Below are positions 33,061 through 43,579 of a stretch of 64,000 bases of DNA, piece by piece. The notes below the pieces were generated by a model. It made no database searches. It was not told where the DNA came from and worked only from the letters and a program-made list of their open reading frames with translations. Source of the DNA: Lepus europaeus (lineage: Eukaryota; Chordata; Mammalia; Lagomorpha; Leporidae). Position 1 is the first letter of the stretch, and each line of letters begins with the position of its first letter. The stretch is from positions 132,156,996-132,220,995 of the forward strand of contig NC_084829.1 of the NCBI RefSeq assembly GCF_033115175.1, in the 5' to 3' direction. Made by a program: the position numbers and the translations under genes.

Positions 33061-34290
33061 TAGGCACTGTTTCCTGTGGCAATGATCTTCAGATGCTAAC
33101 AAATATTTCTAGAAGAAAGAACTCCATGGTCATCTGGAAGTGTTATGCTACACCCTTGGAGATACATCTTGCACATTAGCTTGTGGAAGCATCGGAACAT
33201 TAAAGTTTTAATGCATTTCATCCAGGGTTCTCAAAAAAGATGTGAGCATGTAGAGATACTTCCTCCTGCTCTTTATTGAGAACAACTTATGACAGACACA
33301 GCGTTTTAATGAAACCATAACAATTGTAAGCTACTTTATATTAGTAGATAAATTACTAAAATGTAGAATACATCCACTTAAGTCAAGTTATATCTCTCAA
33401 TAATTTCCAAAGATGTGCTCTTTAGTTCAGTCTTTAAAAATGAAGTAATGAGTTTAGAGTCAAACACAACTTGTGGAGTGGATCCTATTTAGTTCTTTCA
33501 CAACTTTTGATACTATTAGATATTTCACACTTGAAGCAACTACAAACAATACATGAGTAGGGCTACAGGTGGTTTCATGTTTCAGTGAAACTCAGAGAGA
33601 CCCCACTCAAGTCTCCATGTTCTCATTTTGTTTGGACCTCTCTTCTCTCTTACTCTGGTGTCCGTCATGTTTTTCTCTTGCTGGTCCATGGCAGATGAGT
33701 CACTGCTGCCAAGTTCTCAGTTTCCCTTACCACTATTTGGCAGTCACCATTGCTAATTTATCAGTCTCTATGTCTACAATGGTCAAGCTTCAGTTGACTA
33801 ACTCCTAATTTACTATGAAACATATTTTATGAACTGCTATTTTTCTTAAATTTTTTTCTCTGCTAATTAAATAGACATAGTACTGAGGAACTTGCTTCAT
33901 ATGTGAAAATACTTTCAGCCAAACCCTTTGCTATTTATTGTCCACGCATTTCTATGACTTGCTCCAAAATGCCATGACTTCAGTCCTGACTCTAGAAGGT
34001 TGAGTGTTCCTTAGAGGATTCCCCACCCATGCTCAGGAAACTCTACTACTGTAGAACAGCTTTTAGTCTCCTTCACCCCCTATTCATCTTACTGCAGTAA
34101 ATAGAGATGAGTCAGTCTACTTGTTGTAATAAGGATACTTAAAATGACAAAGTCCGCATTTCAGAGAACCAGGTTTTATAGTATATGACTTCTCATTTAC
34201 ATAATGAGGCACTTAAGTGATTTCTGGTGACATCAAGATTAGGACTTGGGAAAAATACAGCAAATGACTTTCCACTCTGGGAAATAATTG
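33061..34290. other. Unique DNA, no gene seen
   Basis: No repeat family recognised. The 79-codon frame at 33569-33808 has no recognised domain and no splice or promoter context. Confidence 0.4.
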
Positions 34291-34626
34291 GTTCTTTTTT
34301 TTTTTTCCCTAAGATTTATTTATTTATTTGAAAGGCAGAGAGGGAGAAGCAGAGTCAGAGAGAGAGATCTTCCATCTACTGGTTCACTCCCCAAATGGTT
34401 GCAACAGCTGGAGTTGGGCCAGTATGAAACCAGGAGCCAAGAGCTTATTCCAGGTCTCCTATGTGGGTTCAGAGGCCCAAGGACTTGGGCCATCTTCCAA
34501 TACTTTTCTGGCTCATTAGCAGGGAGCTGAACTGGAAGTGGAGCAGCCAGGTCTAGAACTGGTGCCCATATGGGATGCTGGTACTGCAGGTGGTTGCCTT
34601 AACCTGGTATGCCACAGTAAAAGCCC
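34291..34626 (-). mobile_element. C-SINE (CSINE2-type)
   Basis: The plus strand runs from a T-run and AAGATTTATTTATTTATTTG to GGTATGCCACAGTAAAAGCCC. Landmarks GGAGTTGGGCCAG, CATATGGGATGCTGG present. Confidence 0.92.
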
Positions 34627-35005
34627 TGGTTGGACTTGCCATAGGAACTAACTGATGAGATCTGGAACATAGATACTGTTGCCTATAATTTTCAATATTG
34701 GGTGAGGATTATGATGTGATTTATTTCAGAAAAGAACACAGTTTAATGTGAGTTATAAATGGGATAAATTCAAGGCTCCATTGCAAGGAATATACAATAC
34801 CTGCATGCCATCTGTACAGTTTGTAAGCTTAACAGATGTTTTACAAACTAGGTGCTAGAAGAATACAATGGTCAGCGAGATAGTATCTCTGCTTATATTT
34901 TGGTAGGAAAGATGTAAAACAAATGAATAACTAAATAATGGAAACCACAGATAAGGATGAAACTGCTCCACAGAGGATTAAAATGAGTTAATAGAAAGTG
35001 ATTTG

Positions 35006-35577
35006 TCGAGCTAGTGGATCCAAAAGTGTAGGTGATTACTGATGTCATACATAAGAGTGTTATTTGTTAAATAAACAATAAGAGTCACTGTGCACCGACT
35101 TCCCATGCAGGACCTCTGTCCCTAAAGAGTTGTACCATGAAACTTAATAGTCAATCTTGTTCTCAAGAATCACTTCCTTTTAGTGTATTAAATGGGGGTA
35201 TCATTATGTCTCATAAGTTATAGTTATGTCTAAGAGCTCACAAAAGATGTATCATCCTTGGGTTCTTTTTTAAGGACAATTAAGTTTCTAAAAAAAGAAG
35301 AGGAGGAAGGAAGGGAAAAGAGAAAGGGGGCGGGGAGCGAAATCACCTTTGAGAAGCAACAACAGAACAGCCCTTGTCTAGACTTTTGAGAAACAGTTCT
35401 CTTAGTTTTTTTTATTCCATTCTTCCTTTTTTTCTTTCTTTATATTTATTTTTCTTTCTAGGACTAAACAGAAGAAGGAGGAGGAAGAGGAAGGGGGAAT
35501 GGGTGGGAGGGTGGGTACAGTGGGAAGAATTACTATGTTCCTAATGTTGTATTTATGAGATACATACAAATAAAAAA
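35006..35577 (+). mobile_element. L1 3' end of a distinct subfamily, with polypurine/G4 motif
   Basis: Starts TCGAGCTAGTGGATCC, keeps GTGATTACTGATGTCATA and AGAGTCACTGTGCACC as in the other L1 ends, then departs into a different 3' UTR with purine-rich runs (35296-35337 and 35470-35515) and ends TACATACAAATAAAAAAAAA. The duplication is AAAGTGATTTG at both flanks (34995-35005 and 35578-35588). Confidence 0.88.
35493..35515 (+). other. G-quadruplex-type motif in L1 3' UTR
   Basis: Five runs of three or more G with loops of one to three bases (GGGGGAATGGGTGGGAGGG then TGGG). Such motifs are known in L1 3' UTRs of several mammals. Confidence 0.9.
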
Positions 35578-35906
35578 AAAGTGATTTGATGGTTATCTAA
35601 ATTAGGTCATCAGGGAAGACCTCTGTGAAGTGGTGCCATTTAATCCAAGATCTGATGACTTTGAAAAAGCCATTGTCACTTTGGGGGAAGAAGAACAAGA
35701 ATAAAGATATTATGGAAGTTAGAAGTTTGAGCTAAGGATCAGAAAGACGGTTAAAAAGTTAGGCAGGGGCCAGATCTTGCAGGTCTTTCTAGGTTTGGGA
35801 GAGAAATTGGTATTCTACTTCTGTTTGGTGGGAAAGGTTGGAAATCTTTGGCAAATTTGCAATCTAAGACCTTTATCAGATTCAGGTTTTAGAAGGATCA
35901 CTTCTG

Positions 35907-36253
35907 GGACCGGCGCTGTGGCATAGTGGGTAAAGCCTCAGCCTGCAGTGCCAGTATACCATATGGGTGCCAGTTCAAGACCTGCCTGCTCCTCTTCTGA
36001 TCCAACTCTCTGCTATGGTCTGGGAAAGCAGTAGAAGATGACCCAAGTGCTTGGGCCCCTGCACCCGTGTGGGAGACCCGGAGGAAGCTCCTGGCTCCTG
36101 GCTTCAGAGCAGTGCAGCTCTGGCCGATGCAGCCATCTGGGGAGTGAACCAGCAGATGGAAGACCTCTCTCTCTCTCTCTCTCTCGCTGCCTCTCCTTCT
36201 CTCTCTGTGTAACTCTGACTTTCAAGTAAGTAAATAAATCTTTAAAAAAAAAA
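35907..36253 (+). mobile_element. C-SINE (CSINE2-type) inside L2
   Basis: Head GGACCGGCGCTGTGGCATAG, tail GACTTTCAAGTAAGTAAATAAATC and A-run. A perfect 14-bp duplication, AAGGATCACTTCTG, lies at 35893-35906 and 36254-36267. Confidence 0.97.
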
Positions 36254-36410
36254 AAGGATCACTTCTGTTGCTGTGTGGATTGCACGGAGACAAAGTGATA
36301 GGAAGGAAATCATTTAGTAGTCTGGTTGTAAGATCCTATGTTTGAAGTAAAAACAATATCACTAAAAATATCCATAGCTAACATTTATTCTGTACTACCA
36401 TGTTTGAGAG

Positions 36411-36470
36411 ATCTACAAAAAGTTCATTTAATCAGGATTGGATTTCAAAACTCATTTGTACCAAAGGCCA
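36411..36470. mobile_element. Mariner-like MITE fragment
   Basis: ATCTACAAAAAGTTCATTTAA and ATTTCAAAACTCATTTGTACC match the left and central parts of the MITE at 7079. The second inverted end is missing. Confidence 0.4.
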
Positions 36471-36732
36471 ACTGGACTCTCCAAAGTAGATCTGAAAACC
36501 TGCTCAGCCAAAGTTGATCCTGGTGACTCAGGCTTCAGCATTTTTGGTCAGTAGACATAGAATGTGAGGTGCCTGGAACCATGTATACGTGGGAGGGGTG
36601 AATCTATCCTTCTGCACATGCTGTTGGGCTGGGCTGGGCTGATTTGAGTGGTGTGCTAGATCCAGCCTGGCCCTGTTCTCAGTGACATCAATTTGGAACC
36701 TTGAAATTGATTGTAAGGGCAGTATATATTTA
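36471..36732. other. Short unique interval
   Basis: Contains three tandem GGGCT units near 36627-36641 and no coding signal. Confidence 0.4.
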
Positions 36733-36743
36733 TAACATAGAAG

Positions 36744-37042
36744 TTGGCCGGTGCCGGCATCCCATATGGGTGCCGGGTTCTAGTCCCGGTTGCTCCTCTT
36801 CCAGTCCAGCTCTCTGCTGTGGCCTGGGAAGGCAGTGGAAGATGGCCCAAGTGCTTGGACCCTGCACCCACATGGGAGAGCAGGAGGAGGCATCTGGCTC
36901 CTGGCTTCGGATCGGCGCAGCGCGCCAGCTGTAGCAGCCATTTCAGGGTGAACCAACGGAAGGAAGACCTTTCTCTCTGTCTGTCTCTCTCTCTCTCTCT
37001 CTCACTGTCTAACTCTGCCTGTCAAAAAAAAAAAAAAAGAAA
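36744..37042 (+). mobile_element. C-SINE with a deletion in the tRNA-like head
   Basis: The head reads TGGCCGGTGCCGGCATCCC, so about 35 bases between the first GCCGG and the next GCCGG have gone, including the A-box region. The rest is intact with one TTCTAGTCCCGG segment and tail CTGCCTGTC plus an A-run. AACATAGAA occurs at both flanks (about 36734 and 37047). Confidence 0.94.
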
Positions 37043-37052
37043 AAAAACATAG

Positions 37053-37471
37053 AAATCATCAAAGACTGCTGTCAACCTCTTTTCCACACCACTGGTTGGC
37101 ACAATTCACAGGTGATTCAATACAATATTAAAATAGCTCATTATTACAGGTGATCCAAGTTTATGTGAAACTTAATCCTGGGAGCTTTATAGCAGCAGCC
37201 TTAACAATTATTATCCACAGTTGGCACACAGCTAGGTCAGGATAGCAAGCCTCATAATACACTCTAGTTCATGTTAAAAATATATGAAAAATGGCAGAAA
37301 TATGTTACAGCAAGAATTGGTAATTTAATGTTAAATGCAATGCACAGGATAATGTACATCTGTGGCCACGCAGAACTTGTAGGTTAGTAGCAAGGCAAAT
37401 AGATTTTTATCACATGTATTGCTTATAAGCTTTGAGGGCTGATTTGACAAAGGATATAATACACTGCATTA
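37053..37471. other. Unique AT-rich DNA, no gene seen
   Basis: No repeat or coding signal recognised. Confidence 0.4.
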
Positions 37472-38347
37472 TTATAAAGTTGATGCCATCTCACTAGTCA
37501 AAGTGATCAATTTCTGTTCACAATTGATCATAATGATAGGACTAAGAGTCATAGGGAACACATAAACAAGACTAGTGTCTGCAAGTACTTACTGATAGAA
37601 TGAAAAAGGGAGAGAACGATCCAACATGGGAAGTGGGATACACAGCAGACTCATAGAATGGCAGATGTCCTAAACAGCACTCTGGCCTCAGAATCAGCCC
37701 TTAAGGCATTTGGATCTGGCTAAAAAGCCCATGAGAGTATTTCAGGCATGGAAAGTGAAGACACTCTGTCAAAAAAAAAATGACCTAAATGAAAGATCTC
37801 TGCAAGTGAGATCCCAGTGGAAAGAACAGGTCATCAAAGAAGGAGGTACCTTTCTCTGAAGGGAGGAGAGAACTTCCACTTTGACTATGACCTTGTCTAA
37901 ATATGATCAGAGTCAGCAAACTCAAAAGGCCTCCATAGCCTTGGCAACTCACGACAAGAGCCTAGGGTGATTACTGAGGCCATAAACAAGAGTGTCAATT
38001 TGTTAAGTCAACAACAGGAGTCACTGTGCACTTAACTCCTCATGTAGGATCTCTGTCCTTAATGTGCTGTACATTGTGATTCAATGCTATAACTAGTACT
38101 GAAAGAGTATTTTACACTTTGTGTTTCTGTGTGGGTGCAAACTGTTGAAAGCTTTACTTAATATATGCTAAATTGATCTTCTGTACATAAAGAGAATTGA
38201 AAATGAATCTTAATGTGAATGGACGGGGAGAGGGAGCGGAAGAAGGGAGGGGTGTGAGTGGCAGGGAAGTTATGGAGGGGAAAAAGCTATTGTAACCCAT
38301 AAGCTGTACTTTGGAAATTTATATTCATTAAATAAAAGTAAAAAAAG
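37472..38347 (+). mobile_element. L1 3' end, about 0.9 kb, no ORF
   Basis: Reads CTAGTCAAAGTGATCAATTTC, AACAGCACTCTGGCCTCAG, GTCACTGTGCACTTAACTCC, ACTAGTACTGAAAGAGT, the G-rich block near 38220-38280 and ATTCATTAAATAAAAG. It is co-linear with the copy at 43653. No target-site duplication was found, so the left boundary is estimated. Confidence 0.9.
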
Positions 38348-40320
38348 AATATTTTCACAACAATATGAAAGTTTTTTGCCTTGCCTTAAAAACTTCCAAC
38401 AAAAGTTCAAGGAAAACCAGTTACCTGACATGAAAGTATTGTAGAGCCCATGACAACAGATGGATTTGCCCAAAATGGCATTCCAGTTAGAATGTGAGTC
38501 TGACATGAAATTGAAACACAGCTTCGAGAGGCAATGTTGAAATGTGGGCACTTATTTGAGTTAAAAAATTTGCAGATATTCCCCCCTTCTCTTGAAGTAT
38601 TTTAAAAAAAATTGGTCAATAAAAAGCCTTTCATATGATGGCTGTCTGTAGGGTGGGGTAAGCTTTCTGGGGAAATCAAATTGATTTCAAGAATTTTGAA
38701 ATCTGAACTTCAAACTTGCTGGATTTCCACCTGGTCTTAGATTTTCCTTCAAATATTTCATTGCACATTGACTCAGCATTCTCAAGAAAGCAAAATATGC
38801 TAATAAGAGTAACAAGTATGCTATATAAAGTACACCCATCTGGAATTTATTTCATTTTAAAAGCATACCTTCCATGTAATAACAAGTATAATGCACTCTA
38901 ATGTCATTAAATAAAGCTTTAGAAAATATTATGCTTGAATTCTAATTTGTAATCATTTGGAACTTTCTCTTTTTTCTTCTAAGATATTTAAAATTCCTTT
39001 TGATAACCAAGACTGTTCCTTTGACTTTAAAGAAGATTCAGGTATCTCCAGTCACTCATTTGATACTTAGAAAATTCTTTCTCTTCCCCTCTTTTCTCTA
39101 TACCCTTCCTTTTGCCCTTTGTGGAATGCATGCTACTGAATGCACACATTCTGAGAGCTAAGGCAAGCCCCTGTTCCACACCCTCTTCCCTTGATATCAA
39201 CACCAGGGCAAGCTTTTCTCCACCCAGATTCCTTCTTAGCCACAGTAACCAATGCAAGTTTCATATCCGTCTTTACCTTTCTTTCTTTCTTTGGTCTTCA
39301 AGCCAGGCATGAGCTATAAATCGAGGTAGAATGTACAGCTGGGTCAATAATGGGTGAGGGGAAACTGAAATAGGTTTCCTATCATTTTTCACAAAGTTTG
39401 AAAAACATAGTTGGCAATGAGGAGAAAAATAAAACAGGAAGCAGGATTGCACATATAAATTAAATATTTTCACCCCAACCCTTTTTAGATAGCCCAGAGG
39501 TATTAAGAGCATGTGTGTTTTGGATGGGCTCGGCAAGCATTCCAGCAGTAAATGGCTTCCTGTTCAGTGTGTTCGAAGTCAGCCTGTCTTCTGGGGCTGG
39601 TTTAAAAATATGTGTGAAATATGTACTTTTATTTTGAGCCAAGTCAAATGTTTTTAATCACCCCCACCATACTTGCTTCTTCTCTCTTCCCATCCTGTCA
39701 TTTCTTGCCCCCCCAGACAGTAAAATATACCCCCAAATGTGTTTTTATTTTTCAAAAGGAAGTTTAATGATTAATTATGAGTTACATGTAAACATATATT
39801 ATTGCCCTCAAAGGTATTCACCAAGAACCTGGCCAGTGTCATTCCTGGCTGGCATTCTTTAGCATTCATTCGTGGTGAGTAGAAGTCAGAGAAGCATGCA
39901 AGGAAACCAAGTATTTGGCTCAAGCACAACAGGGAACCAGTGGATAATTGAGGGTGAGAAATGGTCTATAACTTTTACTCCAGTGGTGATGAACCTATAA
40001 TTCCCAAATTGTTTGTGTAATTTTCTATTTCTACCACATCAGTGACAAATATTATTTTGTACTGCATGTTCCTTGTGGATTTTTTTTTTTTCATTAGCAA
40101 GATCCAATTAGGATGCCTGAAAGGAACATCACATACCTGGGGCCATCATACCTCGCAAGAGATGCCACAGATGTACTGGGGAGGAAAACTATAGACTTCT
40201 GGTACAAGCCACAGAGTCCCTCTGCAAAATGCTACTTGATGCTGATAGATTTTAAAAATATATGTCATGTGATCTACTGAGAGGAGACCCTCAGATGATC
40301 AAATCTGACATCAAGCAGTT
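38348..40320. other. Repeat-poor block of about 2 kb; exon-like segment at 38984-39041
   Basis: No interspersed repeat was recognised. Pyrimidine-rich CTTTCTCTTTTTTCTTCTAAG precedes a 58-nt segment that ends CAG before GTATCT; two of its three frames are open. Minus-strand frames of 60-93 codons overlap here but show no domain. Confidence 0.35.
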
Positions 40321-40330
40321 GAGGAGTCTT

Positions 40331-40670
40331 TTTTTTTTTTGGCAGGCTGAGTGGACAGTGAGAGAGGGAGAGACAGAGAGAAAGGTCTTCCTTTGCCGTT
40401 GGTTCACCCTCCAATGGCTGCCGCGGCCGCCGCGCTGTGGCCGGTGCAGTGAGCTGATCCGAAGGCAGGAGCCAGGTGCTTCTCCTGGTCTCCCATGGGG
40501 TGCAGGGCCCAAGCACTTGGGCCATCCTCCACTGCACTCCCTGGCCACAGCAGAGAGCTGGCTTGGAAGGGGAGCAACCGGGACAGAAACCGACACCCCG
40601 ACTGGGACTAGAACCCAGGGTGCCGGCGCTGCAAGGCGGAGGATTAGCCTATTGAGCTGCAGCGCTGGCC
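40331..40670 (-). mobile_element. C-SINE, young subtype with doubled B-box region
   Basis: The plus strand runs from a T-run and GGCAGGCTGAGTGGACAG to GAGCTGCAGCGCTGGCC. The duplication is GAGGAGTCTT at 40321-40330 and 40671-40680. The 144-codon frame across it is SINE sequence. Confidence 0.95.
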
Positions 40671-40680
40671 GAGGAGTCTT

Positions 40681-41159
40681 CTACATAGGCTACTGAGGCT
40701 TTTACAGGAGGCTTCGGCTAGAGGCTTTGTCTTCCCCCTTGCCACTTTGAGTCTGTTAGAATTCAGGAGTGTTCCTAGACAACTCTGTTTACTAATGGTA
40801 CTAGGTGTTGGAGTTAACCATTTTAATTTTTTAAAATATATTTTGTGTAAGAGATTTGTTCTTACTTTTATGTGAATTATATGGCTTGTGTGGAAAGGGA
40901 ACAAAATCCAACTTTTGCAAATAAATCTCTGAGGATAATTTATTCAAAGAATGTCTCTTGACACACAATTCCAGGTTTTTGGTGTTTGCTGTTTTCAAAT
41001 CGGTTTAACTCAGCAAACACTTAGTAAATTACTGACTGTGCAAAACTAAATGCTAGGTACTGTTTACAGGATGTTAATGATCTGGAAATCATTCACCGTG
41101 ACAAAGTCTGACATCCTTTTATTATAAAACTCTCAAAATATAAGACTGGAAGAGAACTT
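40681..41159. other. Unique AT-rich DNA, no gene seen
   Basis: No repeat or coding signal recognised. Confidence 0.4.
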
Positions 41160-41465
41160 TCTCAACACATTAAAGGGAATTTATTGACAAAAGCCAAAAT
41201 CAACTAACATCATACTCAGTGGTAAAAGACTGAAAACTTTACTCATTACATTAAGAACAGAACAGACTCCCCAACTTTACCACTGCTATTCAACACTGTT
41301 CTGGAAATCCTATCCAGAGCAATTAGACAAGAAAAAGAAACAAAAGGATCCATACTGGAAGTAAAGTTGTAAAACTGACTTTTTTTCAAAGATGACATGA
41401 TCCTGTATAAAGAAAATCCTAAAGAATCAATAGTAAAATATTAGAGCTAATAAACTAAGCAAATG
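41160..41465 (+). repeat. Ancient L1 ORF2 fragment (reverse transcriptase)
   Basis: The translation, with one frameshift and several stops, gives AKINYHH-like text then [27 protein letters not shown] and FKDDMILYKENPKES. This is the L1 reverse-transcriptase passage around the FADDM catalytic motif, here with the Ala changed to Lys. Neither L1 end is attached. Confidence 0.85.
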
Positions 41466-41696
41466 TGCAGTTGCTCCAACCTTTGACTATAGTTCAATAC
41501 TTCATCATCCTTATTAAAGAAGTCAAGTAACTTGTCTCTAAAGCAATACTGAATGTTTCCAACTGTGATTATAGAAAGTCTGCTATTATATGATCAAAAC
41601 TAACAATTTATTACCCCTGCGTTTAGTTTAATACATGAAATTACCATGAGACTATTTTAGCAGGAGGTCAAATTCTAAATACTGATACAAGTACTA
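41466..41696. other. Short unique interval
   Basis: No repeat recognised between the L1 relic and the Tigger-like element. Confidence 0.4.
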
Positions 41697-42355
41697 CAAG
41701 TTGAGCTTCCCTAATCTGAAAATTCAAAATATGAAGTGTTTCAAAATCTGAAATATTTTTAAGAATGTATATGAGGGGCAAAGACAGAGAGAGACAGACA
41801 CACACACAGAGGCAGAGCTCCTATCTGCTTGTTCACTTCACAAATGCTAGTAACAGCCAAGCCTGGGCCACGGCCAAAATAGGAACACAATCCAAGTCTC
41901 CCACATGGGTGGCAGAAACCCATTTGCTTGTATTATCACTTCTGTTTCCAAGGTTCTGCATTGGCAGGAAGCTGGAATCAGGAGTGAGAGTCAGAAACTG
42001 AACCCAGGTACGCCCCTGTGGAACATGGGCATCTTAAATCGTAAGTTAAGTGTCCACTCCAAAATACAAAACATTTTGAGCACCAACATGATGTCGCAAG
42101 TGGAAAATTCCACACCTAATCTCATGTGACAGGTTACAGTCTAAATGCAGGCATGTTAAAAATATTGCATAAAAAATTATCTTCAGCTTGTTTATATAAG
42201 GTGCCTGAAAATAAGTGAATTTTTTATTTAGACTTCAATTCTGTACCCCCAAAATCTCACCATTAGTATGCAAATATTCCAAAATTGGAAAAAAGTTTGA
42301 AATCAGAAATACTGTTGGTCCCAAATAGTATGGATAAAGGATACTCAATCTGTGG
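41697..42355. mobile_element. Tigger/pogo-like DNA element, split by a C-SINE
   Basis: The left end, CAAGTTGAGCTTCCCTAATC, and the complement of the right end, CCACAGATTGAGTATCC, form the inverted termini. Inner phrases TTTGAGCACCAACATGATG and TATGCAAATATTCCAAAATT fit a widespread non-autonomous Tigger-type family. No transposase is encoded. The C-SINE at 41763-42062 interrupts it. Confidence 0.6.
41763..42062 (-). mobile_element. C-SINE (CSINE3-type, old)
   Basis: Contains GAGGCAGAGCTCCTATCTGC, ACAATCCAAGTCTCCCACAT, CATTGGCAGGAAGCTGGAAT and GAACCCAGGTACGCC. The head at the right end is worn. Confidence 0.85.
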
Positions 42356-42508
42356 TATATTAAGCCTCATTATGCCTTGAAATAACTTCATTCATTGGGT
42401 TAGTTATGTCCCCAAAGAAGATAATACTGAGTGATAAAATAGAATAATGAGTGAACATTACCTGTGAAGTAGATACAGAGGGAGGGACACAGGAGAGGGA
42501 GACATTTT
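42356..42508. other. Short unique interval
   Basis: No repeat or coding signal recognised. Confidence 0.4.
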
Positions 42509-42522
42509 AGAAAGGAAAGAGA

Positions 42523-42808
42523 GGCCGGCGCCGTGGCTCAATAGGCTAATCCTCCGCCTTGCGGAGCCAGCACCCCGGGTTCTAGTCCTGGTTGGGGCGC
42601 TGGATTCTGTCCCAGTTGCCCCTCTTCCAGGCCAGCTCTCTGCTATGGCCAGGGAGTACAGTGGAGGATGGCCCAAGTGCTTGGGCCCTGCACCCCATGG
42701 GAGACCAGGAGAAGCACCTGGCTCCTGGCTTCGGATCAGCTCAGTGTGCTGGCTGTAGTACGCTGGCCGCAGCAGCCATTGGAGAGTGAACCAACGGCAA
42801 AAGGAAGA

Positions 42809-42853
<45 letters not shown>

Positions 42854-42874
42854 ATTCACTCTGCCTGTCAAAAA

Positions 42875-42906
<32 letters not shown>

Positions 42907-42911
42907 AAAAA
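42523..42911 (+). mobile_element. C-SINE, young subtype, nearly intact
   Basis: Head GGCCGGCGCCGTGGCTCAAT, two B-box-like segments, GTACGCTGGCCGCAGC inner repeat, long (CT)n, CACTCTGCCTGTC and a long A-rich tail. The perfect 14-bp duplication AGAAAGGAAAGAGA lies at 42509-42522 and 42912-42925. It is among the best preserved copies here, with an intact head. The minus-strand 157-codon frame across it is an artefact. Confidence 0.97.
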
Positions 42912-42925
42912 AGAAAGGAAAGAGA

Positions 42926-43579
42926 AATCAATAATCAAATGATACTACAGACCATTGTTATGGTTACCATAGTGAGGAGCCACATCTGTTTAAATTTGAG
43001 TTAATGACAAGAAATAAAAATTAATTTCCTTAGTTATAGAATCCCATTTCAACACTCCAGTTTTCACCTGTGGCCAGGGACTACCATTTTGTATATTGTC
43101 AGAAAAAGGGGCGCATAATGGAGAGGAGACCGAATTTATTCATAGAAAATAAATCAGGCTTCCAAACCTGGGGAAGAATGTGGAGGTGTGGTGGGAAGAG
43201 ACAATAGGGTGTGAGACCAAATTGAATTTCAGGGACAAGAGATAAATTCCAATTTTATCTGTCTTTTGGGCAATGAACTAGAATGGCTGAGGTTTCTGTC
43301 CTTGTTCCATCAGATATCATGGATATAGAACATTTTCATCATTGCAGAAAATTTATTTACAGTGCTGTGTTTTGTCCTCATTTTATTCCATAATATATAG
43401 TGAATATATTTTCTTCTTAAAAGATGATATCCAACACAAATTTTAGCTATCAAGTATTATTTCATTACATTAATCCACCATGCTATCAAGAAACTAATTA
43501 ATTTCTGCAAAAATAATATTTTTAACTTTTTGTTATTTTAAATATGATTTTGGTAATAAACAGAAAACAAGAACCCATG
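42926..43579. other. Unique DNA, no gene seen
   Basis: No repeat recognised with confidence. Confidence 0.4.

Larger units (their letters stand above)
34830..36345 (-). repeat. L2 relic, split by an L1 and a C-SINE
   Basis: Three pieces (34830-34992, 35589-35906, 36268-36345) read in L2 order on the minus strand: AACTAGGTGCTAGAAGAATAC, GTCATCAGGGAAGACCTCTGTG, GTTAGGCAGGGGCCAGATC, GATCACTTCTGTTGCTGTGTGG. The younger insertions lie between them with clear duplications. The same passage continues into the reverse-transcriptase part in the L2 at 3930-5460. Confidence 0.75.
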
